64,000 bases of DNA from Ferrimonas sediminum. Lineage in GTDB: Bacteria; Pseudomonadota; Gammaproteobacteria; Enterobacterales; Shewanellaceae. Positions 59,724 through 64,000 of the stretch are shown one piece after another. The notes below the pieces were generated by a model that worked only from the letters and a program-made list of their open reading frames with translations, had not been told where the DNA came from and searched no databases. The stretch lies in the NCBI RefSeq assembly GCF_900100175.1, contig NZ_FNEM01000004.1, forward strand, positions 62,001-126,000. Direction: 5' to 3'. The stretch's first letter is position 1; each line of letters opens with the position of its first letter. Both the position numbers and the translations under genes were made by a program.

Positions 59724-60860
59724 TTAGCTGGTCAGATCATCGAAGAACTTCTTCACACCATCAAAGAACCCTTCCGCCTTAGGACTGTGCTTCTTGGAGG
59801 AGCCCTCCATGGTCTGGTCGAACTCCCGCAGCAGCTCTTTCTGACGCTCAGTCAGGTTCACCGGCGTTTCGATAATCACCTTGCAGATCAGGTCGCCGAC
59901 GGCGTGGCTGCGAACCGATTTCACGCCCTTGCCACGCAGACGGAACATACGCCCGGTCTGGGTTTCGGCGGACACTTTCAGGTTAACCCGGCCATCCAGC
60001 GTCGGTACCTCGATGTCGCCGCCCACGGCCGCAGTGGAGAAACCGATTGGCACTTCGCAGTACAGGTTGTTGCCGTCGCGCTGGAAGATGGGGTGATCCT
60101 TGACGTGCACCTGTACGTACAGGTCGCCCGCCGGCGCCCCCATCTCACCCGCTTCTCCTTCCCCGGACAAGCGAATGCGGTCACCGGTATCGACGCCGGC
60201 CGGAATCTTCACCGACAGGGTCTTGGTCTTTTCGACCCGACCCTGGCCATGACACTTGTTGCACGGATCCTTGATTACCTTGCCCTTACCATGACAGGTT
60301 GGACAGGTCTGGTTCACGGCAAAGAAGCCCTGGCGCATCTGCACCTGGCCCTGACCGTGACAGGTACCACAGGTCTGGGCGCTGGACCCCTTCTTGGCGC
60401 CACTGCCGTGGCAGCTGTCGCAGGAGGTCAGCACCGGAATGCGAATCTCCTTGGTGATGCCCTTAACGGCTTCCTCCAGGGACAGCTCCATGTTGTAGCG
60501 CAGGTCATTGCCCCGGCTCGGACCGGAACGGCCACCGCCACGGCGACCGCCACCAAAGATATCGCCAAACACATCGCCAAAGATGTCGCCGAAGTCACCA
60601 CCACCGCCGCCGAAACCGCCGCCACCGCGGTTAGGATCGACACCGGCGTGACCAAACTGGTCATACGCGGCGCGTTTTTCAGAGTCGGTCAGGATCTCGT
60701 ACGCTTCCTTAACCTCTTTGAAAGATTCTTCGGCTTGGGTGTCGCCCGGATTGCGATCCGGGTGGAACTTCATCGCCAGGCGCTTGTAGGCCTTTTTAAT
60801 GTCTCGCTCGCTGGCATCTCTCGCCACACCAAGCACTTCGTAGAAATCGCGTTTGGACAT
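59724..60860 (-). CDS. dnaJ: Chaperone DnaJ
   Basis: 378 residues from the ATG at 60860 ([20 protein letters not shown]). The J domain has HPD, followed by a Gly/Phe-rich stretch ([20 protein letters not shown]), four CxxCxGxG zinc motifs ([32 protein letters not shown]) and the C-terminal substrate domains. It is the co-chaperone that loads clients on DnaK. It follows dnaK after 88 bases that include a terminator-like hairpin. Confidence 0.97.
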   Translation of the reverse strand: MSKRDFYEVLGVARDASERDIKKAYKRLAMKFHPDRNPGDTQAEESFKEVKEAYEILTDSEKRAAYDQFGHAGVDPNRGGGGFGGGGGDFGDIFGDVFGDIFGGGRRGGGRSGPSRGNDLRYNMELSLEEAVKGITKEIRIPVLTSCDSCHGSGAKKGSSAQTCGTCHGQGQVQMRQGFFAVNQTCPTCHGKGKVIKDPCNKCHGQGRVEKTKTLSVKIPAGVDTGDRIRLSGEGEAGEMGAPAGDLYVQVHVKDHPIFQRDGNNLYCEVPIGFSTAAVGGDIEVPTLDGRVNLKVSAETQTGRMFRLRGKGVKSVRSHAVGDLICKVIIETPVNLTERQKELLREFDQTMEGSSKKHSPKAEGFFDGVKKFFDDLTS

Positions 60861-60889
60861 ATCTCTAGCCAATAGTTGTTTCGCAAAAA

Positions 60890-60918
60890 ACGGGCGATCG
60901 GTGGTACCGAACGCCCGT
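60890..60918 (-). terminator. Attenuating terminator between dnaK and dnaJ
   Basis: On the minus strand ACGGGCG and CGCCCGT flank a 15-base loop and are followed by a U-run. It would lower dnaJ expression relative to dnaK. Confidence 0.75.
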
Positions 60919-60948
60919 TGCTTTCATTCAGGTCAAAGGACGTCAGAC

Positions 60949-62865
60949 TTATTTCTTGTCGTCTTTCACTTCTTCGAACTCAGCGTCAACCACGTCGTCT
61001 GCTGGCTGAGCCTGCTGTTCACCGGCTTCGGCACCGCCCTGGGCTTGCTGGGCCTTGGCCTGAGCAATCTCCATCAGCTTAGCAGAGGCTTGAATCAGCT
61101 CCTGGGTCTTGGCTTCGATGGCTTCCTTATCGGAACCCTTAGTCGCTTCCTCAACCTCGTTGATGGCCGCTTCAATCTTCTCTTTCTCGTCTGCAGGCAG
61201 AGCCTCACCGGCTTCTTCAATCTGCTTACGGGTAGCGTGAGCCAGACCATCAGCCTGGTTACGGGCCTGAACCAGCTCTTCGAACTTCTGATCCTCTTCC
61301 GCATGGGCTTCGGCTTCGTTCACCATCTTGTTGATCTCGTCCTCGGACAGACCGGAAGACGCCTGGATGGTGATCTTCTGCTCTTTGCCAGTGCCCTTGT
61401 CCTTAGCGGACACGTGCAGGATGCCATCGGCATCGATGTCAAAGGTCACTTCAATCTGTGGCAGGCCGCGTGGTGCCGCCTGAATGCCTTCCAGGTTGAA
61501 GTTACCCAGAGACTTGTTGGCGCCGGCTTGCTTACGCTCACCCTGCAGCACGTGGATGGTTACCGCAGACTGGTTGTCTTCGGCGGTGGAGAACACCTGC
61601 GACTTCTTAGTCGGGATGGTGGTGTTCTTCTCGATCAGTGCGGTCATGACGCCGCCCATGGTTTCGATCCCCAGAGACAGAGGGGTTACGTCCAGCAGCA
61701 GCACGTCTTTCACGTCACCGGCCAGTACACCACCCTGAACCGCGGCGCCCATGGCAACGGCTTCATCCGGGTTCACGTCTTTACGAGGCTCTTTACCGAA
61801 GAAGTCAGCCACCGCCGCCTGAACTTTAGGCATACGGGTCTGACCACCCACCAGAATCACGTCCTGTACGTCGGACACGTTCAGGTCGGCGTCACGCAGA
61901 GCCACTTTCAACGGCTCCAGAGAACGGGTGATCAGGTCTTCAACCAGGGCTTCCAGCTTGGCGCGGGTTACCTTGATGTTCATGTGCTTAGGACCGGTGG
62001 CATCTGCGGTTACGTACGGCAGGTTCACTTCGGTCTGCTGAGTGGAAGACAGCTCAATCTTGGCTTTTTCAGCGGCTTCTTTCAGGCGCTGCATCGCCAG
62101 GGGATCGTTCTTCAGGTCGATGCCCTGCTCTTTCTTGAACTCTTCAACCAGGTAGTTGATCAGACGGTTATCGAAGTCTTCGCCACCCAGGTGGGTATCA
62201 CCGTTGGTCGCCAGTACTTCAAAGGTCTTTTCACCTTCAACGTCGTCGATCTCGATGATGGAGATATCGAAGGTACCACCACCCAGGTCGTAGACGGCGA
62301 TGATGTTGTCACCGGTGTTTTTGTCCAGGCCGTAGGCCAGGGCCGCCGCAGTCGGCTCGTTGATGATGCGCTTCACATCCAGACCGGCGATGCGGCCGGC
62401 GTCTTTGGTCGCCTGACGCTGAGAATCGTTGAAGTAGGCTGGTACGGTGATGACCGCTTCGGTCACCTCTTCACCCAGGTAATCTTCGGCGGTTTTCTTC
62501 ATCTTCTTCAGAACTTCCGCAGACACCTGAGGTGCAGCCATCTTCTTGCCCTGGGCTTCTACCCAGGCATCGCCGTTGTCGGCTTCAACAATCTTGAACG
62601 GCATGATGTCGATGTCACGCTGAACGACTTCGTCTTTGAACCGGCGACCGATCAGTCGCTTAATGGCAAACACGGTGTTGTGCGGGTTGGTAACGGCCTG
62701 ACGCTTGGCGGGCTGACCTACTAAGGTTTCATCATCGGTGTAAGCAATGATAGAAGGAGTAGTACGGTCGCCTTCCGCGTTCTCAATTACTTTTGGCTTG
62801 TCGCCATCCAGGATAGCCAAACAGGAGTTAGTGGTACCCAGGTCGATGCCGATGATCTTGCCCAT
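60949..62865 (-). CDS. dnaK: Chaperone DnaK (Hsp70)
   Basis: 638 residues, the E. coli length. The nucleotide-binding domain has [23 protein letters not shown] and [10 protein letters not shown]; the linker [16 protein letters not shown], the substrate-binding domain and the helical lid follow, with a tail ending in EEVKDDKK. It is the central ATP-driven folding chaperone and a sigma-32 regulator. Two sigma-32-type promoter matches lie upstream. Confidence 0.98.
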   Translation of the reverse strand: MGKIIGIDLGTTNSCLAILDGDKPKVIENAEGDRTTPSIIAYTDDETLVGQPAKRQAVTNPHNTVFAIKRLIGRRFKDEVVQRDIDIMPFKIVEADNGDAWVEAQGKKMAAPQVSAEVLKKMKKTAEDYLGEEVTEAVITVPAYFNDSQRQATKDAGRIAGLDVKRIINEPTAAALAYGLDKNTGDNIIAVYDLGGGTFDISIIEIDDVEGEKTFEVLATNGDTHLGGEDFDNRLINYLVEEFKKEQGIDLKNDPLAMQRLKEAAEKAKIELSSTQQTEVNLPYVTADATGPKHMNIKVTRAKLEALVEDLITRSLEPLKVALRDADLNVSDVQDVILVGGQTRMPKVQAAVADFFGKEPRKDVNPDEAVAMGAAVQGGVLAGDVKDVLLLDVTPLSLGIETMGGVMTALIEKNTTIPTKKSQVFSTAEDNQSAVTIHVLQGERKQAGANKSLGNFNLEGIQAAPRGLPQIEVTFDIDADGILHVSAKDKGTGKEQKITIQASSGLSEDEINKMVNEAEAHAEEDQKFEELVQARNQADGLAHATRKQIEEAGEALPADEKEKIEAAINEVEEATKGSDKEAIEAKTQELIQASAKLMEIAQAKAQQAQGGAEAGEQQAQPADDVVDAEFEEVKDDKK

Positions 62866-62917
62866 CGAAAGCCTCCAAATGCGTTTAAATCTAATGCGAA
62901 AATTTGCGTTAACACCT

Positions 62918-62946
62918 ATTTGGGGTTGCCGTCTCTGCCTTTCAAG
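62918..62946 (-). promoter_or_regulatory. Proximal sigma-32 promoter of dnaK
   Basis: On the minus strand CTTGAAA, 14 bases, then CCCCAAAT, close to the RpoH consensus CTTGAAA-N11-15-CCCCATNT. It lies about 50 bases before the dnaK ATG. Confidence 0.8.
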
Positions 62947-62982
62947 GGCGACGGCTAAAAAAATTCCCCGCTGATGTCAGGG

Positions 62983-63010
62983 ATATGGGGGCTGGGTCTG
63001 AGATTCCAAT
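62983..63010 (-). promoter_or_regulatory. Distal sigma-32-like promoter of dnaK
   Basis: On the minus strand ATTGGAA, 13 bases, then CCCCATAT, which matches the RpoH -10 box fully and the -35 box in part. It is about 120 bases before dnaK. Confidence 0.6.
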
Positions 63011-63044
63011 GGTCATCGACAAATAATTTGATCTGACGCTTTGC

Positions 63045-63089
63045 AACCACAGGATTGTATACAATATAATAATCGCCAATCCTGTGGTT
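63045..63089. promoter_or_regulatory. Nested palindromes at the EamA-gene promoter
   Basis: The outer arms AACCACAGGATT (63045-63056) and AATCCTGTGGTT (63078-63089) are perfect. Overlapping the left arm is a perfect 12-base palindrome ATTGTATACAAT (63054-63065). The space between the arms contains TATAAT, the probable -10 box for the gene at 63113. This looks like an operator. Confidence 0.6.
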
Positions 63090-63112
63090 TCGTCAATCAA
63101 GTTGTGTTTCGA

Positions 63113-64000
63113 ATGGTCAAAAATCAGCGTCGTGCGGTTCAGTACGGAGCCGCGGCGGTGTTTGCCTGGTCCACCGTGGCCACCGCCTTTAAGTTATCGC
63201 TGGGTTACATGAGCCCCAGCCAACTGCTGCTGTATGCGGCGCTGTTCTCCTGTCTCGCCCTCGGCCTGATCGTGGTGCTGCAGAAAAAAACCCACCTGCT
63301 GCGAACCCAGCTGCAGGCCACCCCCGGTCGCTACCTGCAAAGCGGACTGCTCAACCCCTTCCTGTACTATCTGGTGCTGTTCGGTTGCTACGACCTGCTA
63401 CCGGCGCAACAAGCGCAGCCACTCAACTACACCTGGGCGATACTGTTCAGCCTGCTGGCGGTGCCGATGCTGGGGCAGAAACTTCGCAGTTGGGATGTGA
63501 TGGCCGCCATCATCGCCTACGGGGGTGTGGTCGTCATCGCCACTGGCGGCAATCTGCTCGACTTTCAGATGGAGAGCTACCTGGGCTACGGGCTGGCCCT
63601 GCTGTCGACCCTGCTGTGGTCGCTGTATTGGATCGTCAACACCAGGGACAAGGGCGATCCGGTGGTCAGCCTGTTGTTGAGTTTTCTGGTGGCACTGCCC
63701 TTCATTCTGGTTACCAGCGGTTACCGGGATGGCTGGGCAATGCCTCAGTGGCAGGGGATCGCCGGCGCCGCCTACGTCGGCCTGTTTGAGATGGGGTTCA
63801 CCTTCGTACTGTGGCTGATGGCCCTCAAAAGCGCCGAGCGCACCGCTCCCATCACCAACATGGTGTTCCTGTCACCGTTTCTGTCGCTGTTTTTTATCGC
63901 CACCTTTGTCGGTGAAACCATCGCTCCGGCGACCTTTATCGGCCTGGCGTTGATCGTTTCCGGGCTGGCGACCCAGCAACTGGGGCCGCGACTGGTACGC
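63113..64000 (+). CDS. EamA/DMT-family transporter, 3' end beyond window
   Basis: 296 codons are seen and the frame is still open at the window edge, probably close to the end since ten hydrophobic segments are already present (usual length about 300). It begins MVKNQRRAVQYGAAAVFAWS, the EamA start pattern, and carries the second EamA repeat (YGLALLSTLLWSLYWIVN; ERTAPITNMVFLSPFLSLFF). These inner-membrane drug/metabolite transporters export amino acids or other small metabolites; the substrate is unknown. It is divergent from dnaK. The promoter region carries a strong operator-like palindrome. Confidence 0.85.
   Translation, partial: MVKNQRRAVQYGAAAVFAWSTVATAFKLSLGYMSPSQLLLYAALFSCLALGLIVVLQKKTHLLRTQLQATPGRYLQSGLLNPFLYYLVLFGCYDLLPAQQAQPLNYTWAILFSLLAVPMLGQKLRSWDVMAAIIAYGGVVVIATGGNLLDFQMESYLGYGLALLSTLLWSLYWIVNTRDKGDPVVSLLLSFLVALPFILVTSGYRDGWAMPQWQGIAGAAYVGLFEMGFTFVLWLMALKSAERTAPITNMVFLSPFLSLFFIATFVGETIAPATFIGLALIVSGLATQQLGPRLVR

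Overview
The window reads as chromosome of a gammaproteobacterium of the Shewanella/Ferrimonas/Vibrio kind, most likely an Alteromonadales member close to Ferrimonas. This rests on gene order and protein likeness, not on a database search. The markers are the blocks rpsO-pnp-nlpI, rimP-nusA-infB-rbfA-truB, carAB-greA, dnaK-dnaJ with dapB nearby, rlmE-ftsH-folP and deoCABD-serB-radA, an OmpK-type porin almost identical in style to Vibrio OmpK, and a NupC very like the Vibrio cholerae transporter. One tRNA, Leu(GAG), is present. I see no rRNA, insertion sequence, prophage, integrase or CRISPR array.

Layout: 1-6.5 kb holds carnitine/crotonobetaine-type genes (3' end of a YaaU-like MFS transporter, a CaiT-like BCCT transporter, a CaiA acyl-CoA dehydrogenase) with the translation factor gene ettA lodged between them. 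6.5-13.5 kb carries two PilZ proteins around radA, an alpha/beta hydrolase, serB and the divergent smp/ytjB. 13.4-21.9 kb is a nucleoside salvage block, all on the minus strand: deoC-deoA-deoB-deoD, two OmpK/Tsx-type outer-membrane channels and nupC, so that outer-membrane entry, inner-membrane uptake and catabolism sit together. Next come tatD with a tiny overlapping gene, and prfC.

25-34.1 kb is the accessory-looking part. It holds a VpsR-like enhancer-binding regulator, a large secreted Cys-rich repeat protein preceded by a well-formed sigma-54 promoter match, a convergent secreted metzincin protease with Ig-like C-terminal domains, and a DsbA-like thiol protein, separated by long A+T-rich gaps. 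This is my best candidate for an undescribed secreted system.

34.1-49.3 kb is a long minus-strand run of core genes for RNA turnover, translation, membrane proteolysis, folate and secretion. The rimP-nusA leader carries a consensus promoter followed by two intrinsic terminators. glmM, usual between folP and secG in relatives, is missing. 49.4-62.9 kb holds yhbY, greA, carBA, dapB, a set of three protein-quality genes (fklB, an M48 peptidase, an S9 peptidase), then dnaJ and dnaK with two sigma-32-like promoters. The window ends inside a divergent EamA-type transporter whose promoter lies within nested palindromes.

Most genes end at clear intrinsic terminators, listed separately. Long open frames antisense to core genes were judged to be shadows and left out.
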